DNA from: Bacteroidetes bacterium GWF2_43_63
Lineage (GTDB): Bacteria; Bacteroidota; Bacteroidia; Bacteroidales; DTU049
Assembly: GCA_001769275.1 (NCBI GenBank)
Contig: MEOQ01000006.1
Location: 1 to 38,266, forward strand
Direction of reading: 5' to 3'
Length of the DNA: 38,266 nucleotides
Made by a program: the position numbers and the translations under genes. Below the pieces are notes generated by a model that saw only the letters and a list, made by a program, of their open reading frames with translations, was not told the DNA's origin and made no database searches. This document shows, one piece after another, positions 1-7,425 of the stretch (positions are counted from its first letter, which is position 1; every line of letters begins with the position of its first letter).

Positions 1-108
1 AGAGCTAACCAAAGAGGTGTTGTTGACACAAGTTTTTTCCTATTCAGATTGCACAAACTTTTTGCTTTCTCCCCAAGAAATTGATGTGACCCCAAAAAAC
101 AATCAAAA

Positions 109-315
109 TGAAAACAAGTATATCTATTTTGCTTTTTTATTGCCTTCTTTCTGCATATGGGCTAATAGATTATTTAAGATGTGGCTATCGGAGTCGAAGA
201 CTTAACAACTGGCATTTTCGGTATAAGCATTAATGTCAAACATTTACCGCCTGGTATTTATTTCATCGAGGCGCGCGGGGAGCGGGTTTTGAGAGGGAAG
301 TTTGTGAAAGAGTAG
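109..315 (+). pseudogene. Remnant of a small secreted protein with T9SS C-terminal tail
   Basis: An ATG at 109 opens a good signal peptide (MKTSISILLFLLPSFCIWA) preceded by the A-rich leader usual in this genome. That frame ends at 205 after 32 residues. In another frame, from about 178 to the TAG at 313-315, the sequence reads like the end of a type IX secretion sorting domain: it contains LPPGIYFIEA and ends in RGKFVKE. The two pieces belong together in order and strand but lack the middle of a protein and are out of frame, with stops at 163, 166 and 175 in the tail frame. The simplest reading is an internally deleted secreted gene. The alternative is that a real gene lies upstream of the window and only its tail is seen here, but the in-frame stops argue against a continuous product. 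Confidence 0.5.
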
Positions 316-337
316 TCTTTAGTCACAAAGATTTCCT

Positions 338-1033
338 TCACTCAATCGGAAACGACTGATAGAATTTCAACAGAGATATAGTCTCGATCCGCAGTTTTGT
401 TTTGACAAACTTTTTGGTGTCGTCGTCCATGAGTTCACCAAGTCCATTGAGTAATCCTTTGTCACTTTTTTTCTCAAGAAGAACAATGCATTTTTGAATA
501 TGCTCTTCAAGCTTAACATTCATTCTTGATTCAACAATTTTGCGATTGACCGGAGTGCGCCGGTTCAGAAAAACCCAGCAGTCAAAAATGTCGCGGTTGG
601 CAGTAGCAGTGCGGTCTGTCAAAGCACAAAGCCTGTGAGCAAACATGTCGGGCTCAGTCATTACTTTCATCCAGACACCTAAAAAATTTTTTATTTCATA
701 CCGATCGCCAAAATTCCGTTTCGATATTTCAACCGTTAGTTTTCTTTCTCCAATGCCGTAATTCAAAACGATGACCGTGCTGAAATGTTTTTTTGCTTCA
801 TCGAAAATACTTCCGTGCGAGAGCAGTAAAGACCGAAGTTTTTGATACACCAGGTCTTCTTTTGATAAGTCCAGTAAGTTGAAATCAAGATCGACGGAGA
901 ATCGCGGCAGATCATGAAAAAACAGCAATGCCGTCCCACCTTTGAAACCCAAAGCTGATGACAATTCTATATCGTTGTAGATATCTTTCAGAATCTGCAT
1001 CATGAAAAACTTATGCTTGTTTATATCAATCAT
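338..1033 (-). CDS. abiEii: AbiEii/AbiGii-type nucleotidyltransferase toxin
   Basis: This 231-residue protein resembles the AbiEii toxin family, cytoplasmic nucleotidyltransferase-fold proteins that act as the toxin of type IV toxin-antitoxin and abortive-infection systems. Visible motifs are GGTAL at residues 32-36 and the metal-binding DxD in VDLDFN (Asp48 and Asp50). A later segment, FAHRLCALTDR...RDIFD, matches the basic/acidic third motif, with Arg where Lys is common. The length is slightly short for the family (about 230-300), and nothing essential looks lost. The start overlaps the end of the upstream antitoxin gene by 8 bases, so the two are translationally coupled. Family membership is well supported. 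Toxicity and phage defence are inferred from the family. Confidence 0.85.
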   Translation of the reverse strand: MIDINKHKFFMMQILKDIYNDIELSSALGFKGGTALLFFHDLPRFSVDLDFNLLDLSKEDLVYQKLRSLLLSHGSIFDEAKKHFSTVIVLNYGIGERKLTVEISKRNFGDRYEIKNFLGVWMKVMTEPDMFAHRLCALTDRTATANRDIFDCWVFLNRRTPVNRKIVESRMNVKLEEHIQKCIVLLEKKSDKGLLNGLGELMDDDTKKFVKTKLRIETISLLKFYQSFPIE

Positions 1034-1589
1034 TTTTGAATTGTCTTTGAACTTTTTTTATTAATGCTTTTGAATTGTATGCGGGCAATAATTCCTGTAT
1101 CAATTGCCTGTTAAGCGGCTTCAGATTGTCGAAAAAGAAATCGTCGTTCAGATACAGCAGGTCGAGAAAGGCCCGCTCCGGCGTTGCAATGTTTACTCCG
1201 TTTTCCTGTCTCAAAACGCCTTTTGTGTTGACCAGTGTCTGGTTTTTAATCTTTCTGAAAGAATAAATTTGACGATCAACTTCAATGGTACGCGACAGAT
1301 AACTTACCAGAGTAATTCGACTGTCGAACTGAAACACAACGCCGGCTTTTTGTAAAACATATTCAAGTGAAATATATGCAGGAGCAAATATGGAGCAGGC
1401 CAGTTCTTCGCGATTGTATTCAGGTTGAGTATAAACTCCTTTACGGGGATTGAGCAATCGTCCTGTTTTTACAAAATAGTTCAATCGCTTGCTTAGCGAT
1501 ACAAAGTTTTGTTCGTTCAGCAGCATCGCCGTTTCCGGTAAAGTAAATACCGTTTTAGGATTACCGTAAAGTGTCGAAATAATGTCCAT
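1026..1589 (-). CDS. abiEi: AbiEi-type antitoxin / winged-helix transcriptional regulator
   Basis: The gene encodes 187 residues beginning MDIISTLYG and ending in a basic tail (KKVQRQFKND). The N-terminal 60 residues look like the winged-helix domain of AbiEi antitoxins: a helix with TLPETAMLLN, a recognition-like SLSKRLNYFVKTG, and a wing with LLNPRKGVYT. The segment ATPERAFLDLLYL fits the C-terminal antitoxin domain. The reading frame stays open upstream to 1799, but the promoter and operator at 1600-1640 lie inside that extension, so the ATG at 1589 is the likely start. It precedes and overlaps the toxin gene. In characterised AbiE systems this protein represses its own operon by binding inverted repeats, and such a repeat is present here. 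Confidence 0.8.
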   Translation of the reverse strand: MDIISTLYGNPKTVFTLPETAMLLNEQNFVSLSKRLNYFVKTGRLLNPRKGVYTQPEYNREELACSIFAPAYISLEYVLQKAGVVFQFDSRITLVSYLSRTIEVDRQIYSFRKIKNQTLVNTKGVLRQENGVNIATPERAFLDLLYLNDDFFFDNLKPLNRQLIQELLPAYNSKALIKKVQRQFKND

Positions 1590-1599
1590 TATGATGAAA

Positions 1600-1640
1600 T
1601 ATGAACCAAAGATACGAAAAAAACGTATGTATAGTTCATA
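1600..1640 (-). promoter_or_regulatory. abiE promoter overlapped by a nested inverted-repeat operator
   Basis: Read on the minus strand, TATCTTTG (1607-1614 on the plus strand as CAAAGATA) matches the Bacteroidota -7 box and lies 17 bases before the antitoxin ATG. The same region carries a symmetric dyad centred on 1620. TATGAAC at 1600-1606 pairs with GTTCATA at 1634-1640, and ATACG at 1612-1616 pairs with CGTAT at 1624-1628. Both arm pairs share the same centre, separated by seven A residues. An operator lying over the -7 box fits autorepression by the AbiEi-like protein. The repeat is seen directly. Its role is inferred. Confidence 0.65.
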
Positions 1641-1668
1641 AAATGCAAATATTTTATTTCTCAATGGT

Positions 1669-1730
1669 GCTTCACGTAAAACGTGACAAGTCGTAGTTTT
1701 TTTTGACGGCTTCACGTAAAACGTGACAAA
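1669..1730. repeat. Two copies of a CACGT palindromic repeat (family A)
   Basis: Two near-identical 22-base copies lie 40 bases apart, at 1669-1690 and 1709-1730. Each reads GCTTCACGTAAAACGTGACA followed by AG or AA. The core is the inverted repeat TCACGT-AAA-ACGTGA. They sit between the divergent abiE and NA37 promoters. Related copies occur at 9621-9653, 34721-34742, 34900-34919 and 35001-35022, always between genes. Confidence 0.75.
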
Positions 1731-1788
1731 GTCGCCACTCAACCTTAAACTTAGCCTTAACCTTGATCTTATCTGACCACTAATTTCG

Positions 1789-1796
1789 TATTTTTG
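1789..1796 (+). promoter_or_regulatory. -7 promoter box of the NA37 gene
   Basis: TATTTTTG matches TAnnTTTG exactly and ends 14 bases before the ATG at 1811. A TTG at 1763-1765 is 23 bases upstream, slightly farther than the usual 19-21. Confidence 0.6.
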
Positions 1797-1810
1797 CAAA
1801 AAACAATTCC

Positions 1811-2857
1811 ATGATCAACATCGAAAATGCTTATCTGTCGAAACTCATCATACACCGTGTTGGAAACAAAATGCTGGAAGACGGACTCACCTTGTCCGAC
1901 GAGCTGGTGTCGCTCAGCGATGCCTATCTGAGTTCGCTTGGTGGCCCGCTGCTGGCGCCGTTTGGCAAAGAAGACCTGCTGTATAATTTTTATCACGATA
2001 CCGATGTGAATCTGAACGTGATGTTCACACGTTGTAAGAAAATTTTCCGCTCGGTTGACGAAGAATTCATTGATGCCAGCGTGACATCTGCCAAGGAATT
2101 GTATGAGCTGATGCAGAATCCAAAGCTGCACGGCGGCGAATTCTGGGTGGCCTATTTTAAAGGCATTGTGGTCGATGACGAAGAAACCGATGCCGTGGCC
2201 TTTTACCTGATGGACGAGCGCAAGAATTTCGTCAAGCTTTATAACAAGGAAACCAATTATGCCATCGAAATGCAGTCTGGGACTGATCCTTCAGGGTTTC
2301 TGTCGGGATGTCTGATTTGCAATATGGCGCTGGATGAGGGCTTCATTGTTTCGGCCACGGGAAAGAGCAAAAGTCTGGATCTGCGTATGTGGATGGATAG
2401 TTTTATGATTCTGAAGCAAAACATCGACAGCTTTTACCGCACACAAATGGCCATGCGCATGTGCAAGGATTTTGTGATGGAGAAAATGCCGGAGGAGTTT
2501 GAGACAACACGTCCCGATCAGGCTGAGCTGCTCAATAAAAGCATGGAGTTTTTCAAAGCCAGCGACGAATTTGCCTTGAAAGGTTTTCAGGAAGATGTGT
2601 TAAAACAACCGGAACTCAAGGACAGCTTTACGCATTTTGCGAAACAATACTCGCGCGAGCAGGATCTGAACATGGGAGAGAACTTCCTGGTGAACGAAAG
2701 AGCTGTTAAAAAGATGGCCCGTCACTTTAAAAGCGTGATAAAGCTTGATGCAAACTTCCATATTTATGTTCATGGCAAGCGGGAGTGGATTGAGCGCGGG
2801 TTTGACGAGAATAGGAAGCTAAACTTCTATAAAACGTTTTTCGAAAAAGAAGACTAA
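1811..2857 (+). CDS. Nucleoid-associated protein, NA37/NdpA family
   Basis: The 348-residue protein matches the NA37 (YejK/NdpA-like) family in length and layout. These cytoplasmic proteins associate with the nucleoid, and their molecular role is poorly defined. The N-terminus MINIENAYLSKLIIHRVGNK is the typical opening of the Bacteroidota version. It is followed by an acidic mixed alpha/beta region, a conserved central block (GEFWVAYFKGIVVDDEETDA), and a C-terminal part ending in a lysine-rich block. No signal peptide or membrane segment is visible. It stands alone as a single transcription unit, divergent from the abiE operon. Start choice is supported by the -7 box just upstream. Naming is at family level only. 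Confidence 0.88.
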   Translation: MINIENAYLSKLIIHRVGNKMLEDGLTLSDELVSLSDAYLSSLGGPLLAPFGKEDLLYNFYHDTDVNLNVMFTRCKKIFRSVDEEFIDASVTSAKELYELMQNPKLHGGEFWVAYFKGIVVDDEETDAVAFYLMDERKNFVKLYNKETNYAIEMQSGTDPSGFLSGCLICNMALDEGFIVSATGKSKSLDLRMWMDSFMILKQNIDSFYRTQMAMRMCKDFVMEKMPEEFETTRPDQAELLNKSMEFFKASDEFALKGFQEDVLKQPELKDSFTHFAKQYSREQDLNMGENFLVNERAVKKMARHFKSVIKLDANFHIYVHGKREWIERGFDENRKLNFYKTFFEKED

Positions 2858-2903
2858 TTCGTCGACAATCATGTTAATTTCGTGGTATTATTACCTCGTC
2901 CTA

Positions 2904-2934
2904 TTGACTTTTTGGTTTTAAGGCTATAATTTTA
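2904..2934 (+). promoter_or_regulatory. Promoter of the PAS sensor kinase gene
   Basis: TTG at 2904-2906 and TAATTTTA at 2927-2934 are 20 bases apart, which matches the Bacteroidota -33/-7 arrangement with the last G of the -7 box replaced by A. The predicted leader before the ATG at 2990 is about 50 bases. Confidence 0.6.
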
Positions 2935-2989
2935 GTGGTTCGAAGGGAAAGTTAAATTCCTAAATAATTTACCATTAAAATTAATAGCC

Positions 2990-4111
2990 ATGTTTGATGT
3001 AATTACACGCGAGTCCGTATCTGACGTTAGACAACAGCATTCGGTGCTGATGAACAGATACATGCCGGAGCTTATGAAAAGCATTTCTCCGATGGTGATG
3101 GTTCTGACGAGAAACCGTCAGATTGTTTATCTAAATAAAAGTATGGAGCAGTTTCTCGGGGTAGCCGATGTCAGCGATCTTCTCGGAACGCGGCCAGGCG
3201 AAGCTATGCATTGCGAATATGCCGATGCAAGCCGCAGTGGATGTGGTGCTTCTGTCTTTTGCAAGTATTGCGGCTTTAATCAGGCATTGTTTGATGCTGA
3301 AATAGGCAAACCTGCATCAAAATACGATTGTCATCTTTTGAATAAAGCCGGAAATACTTATAATCTGGGAGTTACTGTCACGCCATTCGAGTATATGGCA
3401 AACCGTTACATGTTCTGCGTTCTTGAAAACCGTGCAGATTCACATTATCGCGAGTTGCTGGAAAACATGTTTCTAAGCAATCTTAAAAACAATCTGTCGG
3501 CTATGCAATCTTTGGTGAAGGCCTCCGGTCATTTGTCGCTGTCTGAATACCAGCCGCTGATGCGGGCACAGCTGATGCAGGTGGAAGAAATAATAAGCCA
3601 CTACGATATTCTCCAGAAAATGGAGAATGGTGAATCTATTCCGGGTCAACAGGAATGGTTTTCGGTGAAACAACTCGTCGATGAGGTGATTACAAATTTG
3701 CGACTGCGACAGGATTTGCGACTCAGGTATATTAAAAAGGCCATTCCGGACATGATGATTTTTTCTAACAGAATGTTGCTGGGCTATGTGCTTTCAAGTC
3801 TTGTGAAAAACGCTATGGAAGCCGAAAATGACCGCAGCGAGATTCTTGTTTCTGTCATCGATTCCACCGCGACCATTTCCTTTAAGGTCAAAAACCAGTC
3901 GGTTATGGACGAAAAGCAACAAAAACTCGTATTTACGCGATTTGCGGGCGGGGGAGAAGGAAAAATGGGTATCGGCACTTATTGCGCAAAAAAACTCGCC
4001 ACAAACTATCTGAGTGGCAAAATAAGCTTTGTTAGCAACCGGGAAAAAGGAACGGTGTTTACAATCCGGATTCCGAAACTGATCAGAGATGATAGTTCAG
4101 CGTCAATTTGA
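2990..4111 (+). CDS. Cytoplasmic PAS sensor kinase-like protein with a four-cysteine motif
   Basis: This 373-residue protein has no membrane segment. Residues about 28-148 form a PAS domain with a cysteine set at Cys75, Cys85, Cys91 and Cys94 (GCGASVFCKYCG), a pattern seen in a subgroup of PAS sensors and suggestive of metal, Fe-S or redox sensing. Residues 150-235 look like a dimerisation helix pair. At the place where an H-box is expected (FLSNLKNNLSAM, 161-172) there is no histidine. The ATPase domain is intact-looking, with an N-box LVKNAMEA at 271-278 and a G-box GGEGKMGIGTY at 321-331. No response regulator is adjacent. The last 11-14 codons lie inside a tandem 94-bp repeat, so the natural C-terminus was probably near the FTIRIP block. 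It may be an atypical kinase or a pseudokinase. Confidence 0.75.
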   Translation: MFDVITRESVSDVRQQHSVLMNRYMPELMKSISPMVMVLTRNRQIVYLNKSMEQFLGVADVSDLLGTRPGEAMHCEYADASRSGCGASVFCKYCGFNQALFDAEIGKPASKYDCHLLNKAGNTYNLGVTVTPFEYMANRYMFCVLENRADSHYRELLENMFLSNLKNNLSAMQSLVKASGHLSLSEYQPLMRAQLMQVEEIISHYDILQKMENGESIPGQQEWFSVKQLVDEVITNLRLRQDLRLRYIKKAIPDMMIFSNRMLLGYVLSSLVKNAMEAENDRSEILVSVIDSTATISFKVKNQSVMDEKQQKLVFTRFAGGGEGKMGIGTYCAKKLATNYLSGKISFVSNREKGTVFTIRIPKLIRDDSSASI

Positions 4112-4307
4112 ATGTGATGTGCAACCTCTCTGCGTCGCAAAGCGACCTGAGTGCGTTACACGGATTCCCAAGCATGCCCGGGATAATAATTCAGCGTCAG
4201 TTTGAATGTGCTGTGCAACCTCTCTGCGTCGTGAAGCGACCTGAGTGCGTTGCACGGATTCCAAAGCTGATCAGAGATAATAATTCAGCGTCAGTTTTAA
4301 AGTGATG
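4067..4307. repeat. 94-bp tandem repeat, 2.5 copies, spanning two convergent gene ends
   Basis: Units begin with CGGATTCC at 4067, 4161 and 4255, giving an exact 94-base period. The third unit is cut after about 53 bases. Each unit has a conserved first half containing TTCAGCGTCAGTTTG-like sequence, and the two full units have a second half with CAACCTCTCTGCGTCG and AAGCGACCTGAGTGCG framed by GTGCAAC/GTTGCAC. Unit 1 encodes the kinase C-terminus on the plus strand and also spells a copy of TFKLTLNYHL plus stop on the minus strand. Unit 3 encodes the true end (LKLTLNYYL) of the DUF5686 gene. Parts of the second half recur at 9588-9660. Confidence 0.9.
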
Positions 4308-6691
4308 TTTTCTTTGGGAGTTGCCAGACGATAAGGTCCATAGCGGTACAAACAACCAACTCCGAGTGAGTAGAATCCGGCGTCGAGAATTTTATTAATC
4401 ATCAGGCCTGATTCAAAATATCCTTTTTCCAGGGTTTTGAAGTCGGGAACTGAGAGATGACTCGTGTTTTTATAATCGCCCCAGGCAATATTGGTGACCA
4501 GTTCCGGGCTTGGCGAAAACTTCCGGTTGCCAAACAGCAATGACTCGAAAGAATGGCGTAGAAAAAGAAACACGCATTGCGTGCTGAAAAACTCATTCAT
4601 GCGCATGGTTTCAAACGAACTGGGAGCTGAAACCGTGAAATGCCTGAACGATGCCGGCGCATTGAAAGCAAGTGATATTGGGACGTCGGGAGTAACAATT
4701 GAGCCTTGAACCATCCATGAAAACTTACCGATATAACGCGATTTCAGTGATTGCGAAATTTTAATCATGGCGGAGGTCCTGCGGATATTGCCTCCTGCAA
4801 TGTCTGGAAAACTTTGTTTCAGGTCAAGCATGATCACCGGATTCGATGTGTTTCCGCCAATGGGCAGTGAATAATCTTCGGATTGTACAAATTCCATTCC
4901 TTTCGAATAGACCAGAAAAACATTCAGATCGCTGAGCACAAAACTGTGGGTGCCTGCAAATCCTGTTTCGGTATAACTCCCATATAAAACGGAATCGGGG
5001 GCTAAAAATGATGTGCGCGAAAGTCGTGAAGTGAAAGTCCAGGAACGGCCAGCGCGCGAATGAAAATCAAGAAAATACTGATTAAAATAATCCATCCGGT
5101 TTATCATATAATTACGCAGCCCCTCAAGCGACAGAATGCCATCCGTGTTCAGATCATAGCTCATGGAGCCACATTCACGAGTATCCTGTTTAAATCCTAT
5201 CGCCATTTTTGTGTCTTTCGATTTTTTCAGATTGACATCGAGCCTGCCGCCGAATTTATGTTCATTATCCCTCAGCCCATATCCGTAATATCCGTAAAGA
5301 CTCCAGCTTTTCGAAACACGGTAATTGGTCTTCAGTCCGAGACCGGGGCGGCCTCCTTCTACGACGTTGTTTCGATACAAAGAGTTGATTTCAATAGCCA
5401 ATGGTCCCACGGGAATAAATCCGCTGAGCATGGTGGTTGTAATATCCAGCAGCCGGTCGAAATGCGCCTTGCGTCCGATGCTGTCGATCAGATGATAGGT
5501 GTTGATTTCTTTTTGCGAAAGCGGCTGCGGCCGGTTGTTTGCCCAAAATAGACTGTCTTTCAGTTTTGCATCGGGCTCAATGATAACTTTGGCTGCCGCA
5601 AAATCTGATTTTTTAAGCGCCGGATTTATTTTTATTTTTTTCAATTCAGTTACCCCGTGACCATAAACAGGGTATTCTGCAATTTTCAGCGAACTGAAAA
5701 GAATATCGGTGTGCAGCTGCGATGGGAACCAATGAACGGAATCAGGTCTTGAATAATTCTGCTTTATGCGTACCGACATTCCAGGTTCTTCGGCGATGGG
5801 TTCAGCCGTTACACACTGAAGCGCCCAACTGGCTGTATGAATATAAAGCAACCCTTTCAATGCGTCGAAATGTGCGTTGCGCCTTGGTCGGTATGATATT
5901 ACAAAAACAGTATCCCTTCCGTCATAAATGGTGTCTTCGAGCAGAAAAAAATATTTATCCGTACTTCCGGGGCTGAGCGGATTGACATAGTTCTTATCGG
6001 AAATTGTGATAAGTGATTTATAGAATGAAAACGATTGGATCTGGCTCATCAACAACGTCAGCATCGGGTCACCAAAACCTGAAACCCGCGACGCAGTCAG
6101 AATTTCGTTGTCATTTCCCGGCTTGAGATATTTGCGTTCAGCCATGTTTTCCATCAGAAAGACATGCTGTTTGTTGAAAAACTGTTTTATGTCAAGATGT
6201 GCTGAATCAAGCTTGTAGTCTGGTGTTTGGAGTAGTGTATCCACTTCTGCCGTAACCAGAAATTTACTATAGGATTCATATGAAAATGCGTCGAGCTGAT
6301 ACGGATCGTTCTGCTTTCTGTGCGCAATAGCGCTGTCGATAATACGGTGGGCAGGATTTTCACCGGGCAGAATGATGACTTCGTTAAGCTGGATAGAAGA
6401 TTTTTGAAGTTTAAAATTGATGACCGGGCTGCCGTTGGCTTCGATGGTGTCGGGTTTATACCCCACATAACTTGCCCTGATAAACCGAATCGGCTCCGTA
6501 GATTTTAAAACAAAATTCCCGTCTATATCACTGATAGAGCCTTGCAGAGAGGAGTTAATGACTATGTTGACAAAAGGCAGCGCAATACCTGTTTCAGCAT
6601 CCGTTATCCTGCCTGAAACGGTGTGCTGTTGCGCCTGAAGTAAAACCGAAGACACAATCAAAAACTGAAGAAGAAAAAATAATTGTTTCAT
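4271..6691 (-). CDS. Outer-membrane DUF5686 protein with carboxypeptidase-regulatory-like domain
   Basis: The 806-residue protein starts with a signal peptide (MKQLFFLLQFLIVSSVLLQA). It continues with a CarboxypepD_reg-like beta-sandwich at about residues 20-100 (VSGRITDAETGIALPFVNI, DIDGNF), which is the usual N-terminal plug-like extension of Bacteroidota outer-membrane proteins. The remaining 700 residues fit DUF5686, and their C-terminal half alternates like a beta-barrel and ends in LKLTLNYYL. Function is unknown; DUF5686 proteins are thought to be TonB-receptor-like or porin-like. An ATG five codons upstream at 6706 overlaps the predicted -7 box, so 6691 is preferred. The 3' end lies in the 94-bp repeat shared with the convergent kinase gene. 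Confidence 0.85.
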   Translation of the reverse strand: MKQLFFLLQFLIVSSVLLQAQQHTVSGRITDAETGIALPFVNIVINSSLQGSISDIDGNFVLKSTEPIRFIRASYVGYKPDTIEANGSPVINFKLQKSSIQLNEVIILPGENPAHRIIDSAIAHRKQNDPYQLDAFSYESYSKFLVTAEVDTLLQTPDYKLDSAHLDIKQFFNKQHVFLMENMAERKYLKPGNDNEILTASRVSGFGDPMLTLLMSQIQSFSFYKSLITISDKNYVNPLSPGSTDKYFFLLEDTIYDGRDTVFVISYRPRRNAHFDALKGLLYIHTASWALQCVTAEPIAEEPGMSVRIKQNYSRPDSVHWFPSQLHTDILFSSLKIAEYPVYGHGVTELKKIKINPALKKSDFAAAKVIIEPDAKLKDSLFWANNRPQPLSQKEINTYHLIDSIGRKAHFDRLLDITTTMLSGFIPVGPLAIEINSLYRNNVVEGGRPGLGLKTNYRVSKSWSLYGYYGYGLRDNEHKFGGRLDVNLKKSKDTKMAIGFKQDTRECGSMSYDLNTDGILSLEGLRNYMINRMDYFNQYFLDFHSRAGRSWTFTSRLSRTSFLAPDSVLYGSYTETGFAGTHSFVLSDLNVFLVYSKGMEFVQSEDYSLPIGGNTSNPVIMLDLKQSFPDIAGGNIRRTSAMIKISQSLKSRYIGKFSWMVQGSIVTPDVPISLAFNAPASFRHFTVSAPSSFETMRMNEFFSTQCVFLFLRHSFESLLFGNRKFSPSPELVTNIAWGDYKNTSHLSVPDFKTLEKGYFESGLMINKILDAGFYSLGVGCLYRYGPYRLATPKENITLKLTLNYYL

Positions 6692-6703
6692 TGATATTGA
6701 GTA

Positions 6704-6711
6704 CAAAAATA
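6704..6711 (-). promoter_or_regulatory. -7 promoter box of the DUF5686 gene
   Basis: CAAAAATA on the plus strand reads TATTTTTG on the minus strand, an exact TAnnTTTG match. It ends 12 bases before the ATG at 6691 and covers the alternative ATG at 6706, which is why the downstream start was chosen. Confidence 0.55.
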
Positions 6712-6716
6712 GTCGA

Positions 6717-6748
6717 ATTTGTTTTTCAGAATATTAATTGCGTACATT
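6717..6748 (+). promoter_or_regulatory. Possible promoter of the small barrel gene
   Basis: A TTTG and a TACATTAG (a 7 of 8 match to TAnnTTTG) are about 21 bases apart, and the latter ends 22 bases before the ATG at 6770. The match is imperfect and divergent from the DUF5686 promoter, so confidence is modest. Confidence 0.35.
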
Positions 6749-6769
6749 AGTGGCTGCAAAAATCAATTC

Positions 6770-7423
6770 ATGAGTAAGCCATTGATGTTTTTTATACTCT
6801 CCGCATTCGCATTCTCTCTGTTTGCGGCGCAACCTGATTCATGCAGCAGTCCGATGAAACGGTTCTGTTTTAAGGAAGGGGATAGTTATATCAGTTTTGG
6901 TTCAGGCTTGTATGGGCTGGCCAATGCAATCCCACGAAAACACTCGGTGCTGCAGGATTTCAAAAGTGTTGGAGTGCCGCCTTTGTTTTTCCGCTACGAA
7001 AAAGCAATCAGCGATTATATCGGAATTGGTGGAACAATGTTTTTTCACCTTCCTGCCTACAAATGGAACAAAACAATTGATGTTTATAACAATGCGACCT
7101 GGACTTATGAACCGGTTGTTTATGCCGAAAAATATTCAGGGCTTTCGCTTGGATTGCTGGGTCGTATGAATTTTCATTTTGCTACCACAAAAACAAGAGA
7201 TACGTATTTCGGCCTTGGCCTTGGCTATGAGTTTTATATGATGAATTTTAAAAGCGATGATCCTCTGGCTAAGTCGCGCGTGCCCAACAGACCGTTGCCA
7301 TTTTCAGGCGAGCTTGTTTTCGGTTATCGTAATTATTTTTCTGACAATACGGCAATCTATGCCGAAATCGGTTATGGCAAGATGCTATTAAACCTTGGAA
7401 TTACCATCGCGCTGGATAATTGA
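6770..7423 (+). CDS. Small outer-membrane beta-barrel protein (hypothetical)
   Basis: The predicted product is 217 residues from the ATG at 6770, which opens a signal peptide (MSKPLMFFILSAFAFSLFAA). The frame is also open from 6719, but that upstream part does not resemble a leader peptide. The mature protein has alternating aromatic/polar strands (SYISFGSGLYGLAN, YIGIGGTMFF, TYFGLGLGYEFYMMNF, ELVFGYRNYF, YAEIGYGKMLLNLGI) typical of an eight-stranded barrel of the OmpW/OmpA-like type. No specific family is recognised. It diverges from the DUF5686 gene and converges with purN, with only two bases between the two stop codons, so there is no room for a terminator. Confidence 0.7.
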   Translation: MSKPLMFFILSAFAFSLFAAQPDSCSSPMKRFCFKEGDSYISFGSGLYGLANAIPRKHSVLQDFKSVGVPPLFFRYEKAISDYIGIGGTMFFHLPAYKWNKTIDVYNNATWTYEPVVYAEKYSGLSLGLLGRMNFHFATTKTRDTYFGLGLGYEFYMMNFKSDDPLAKSRVPNRPLPFSGELVFGYRNYFSDNTAIYAEIGYGKMLLNLGITIALDN

Positions 7424-7425
7424 TT

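Noticed and set aside
4067-4307. CRISPR-like array
   Set aside because: The repeat is 94 bases with no unique spacers, only 2.5 copies, and no cas genes. It also overlaps coding ends.
5060-5551. Plus-strand gene inside the DUF5686 region
   Set aside because: It is opposite to DUF5686 coding sequence and lacks any similarity, leader or promoter.
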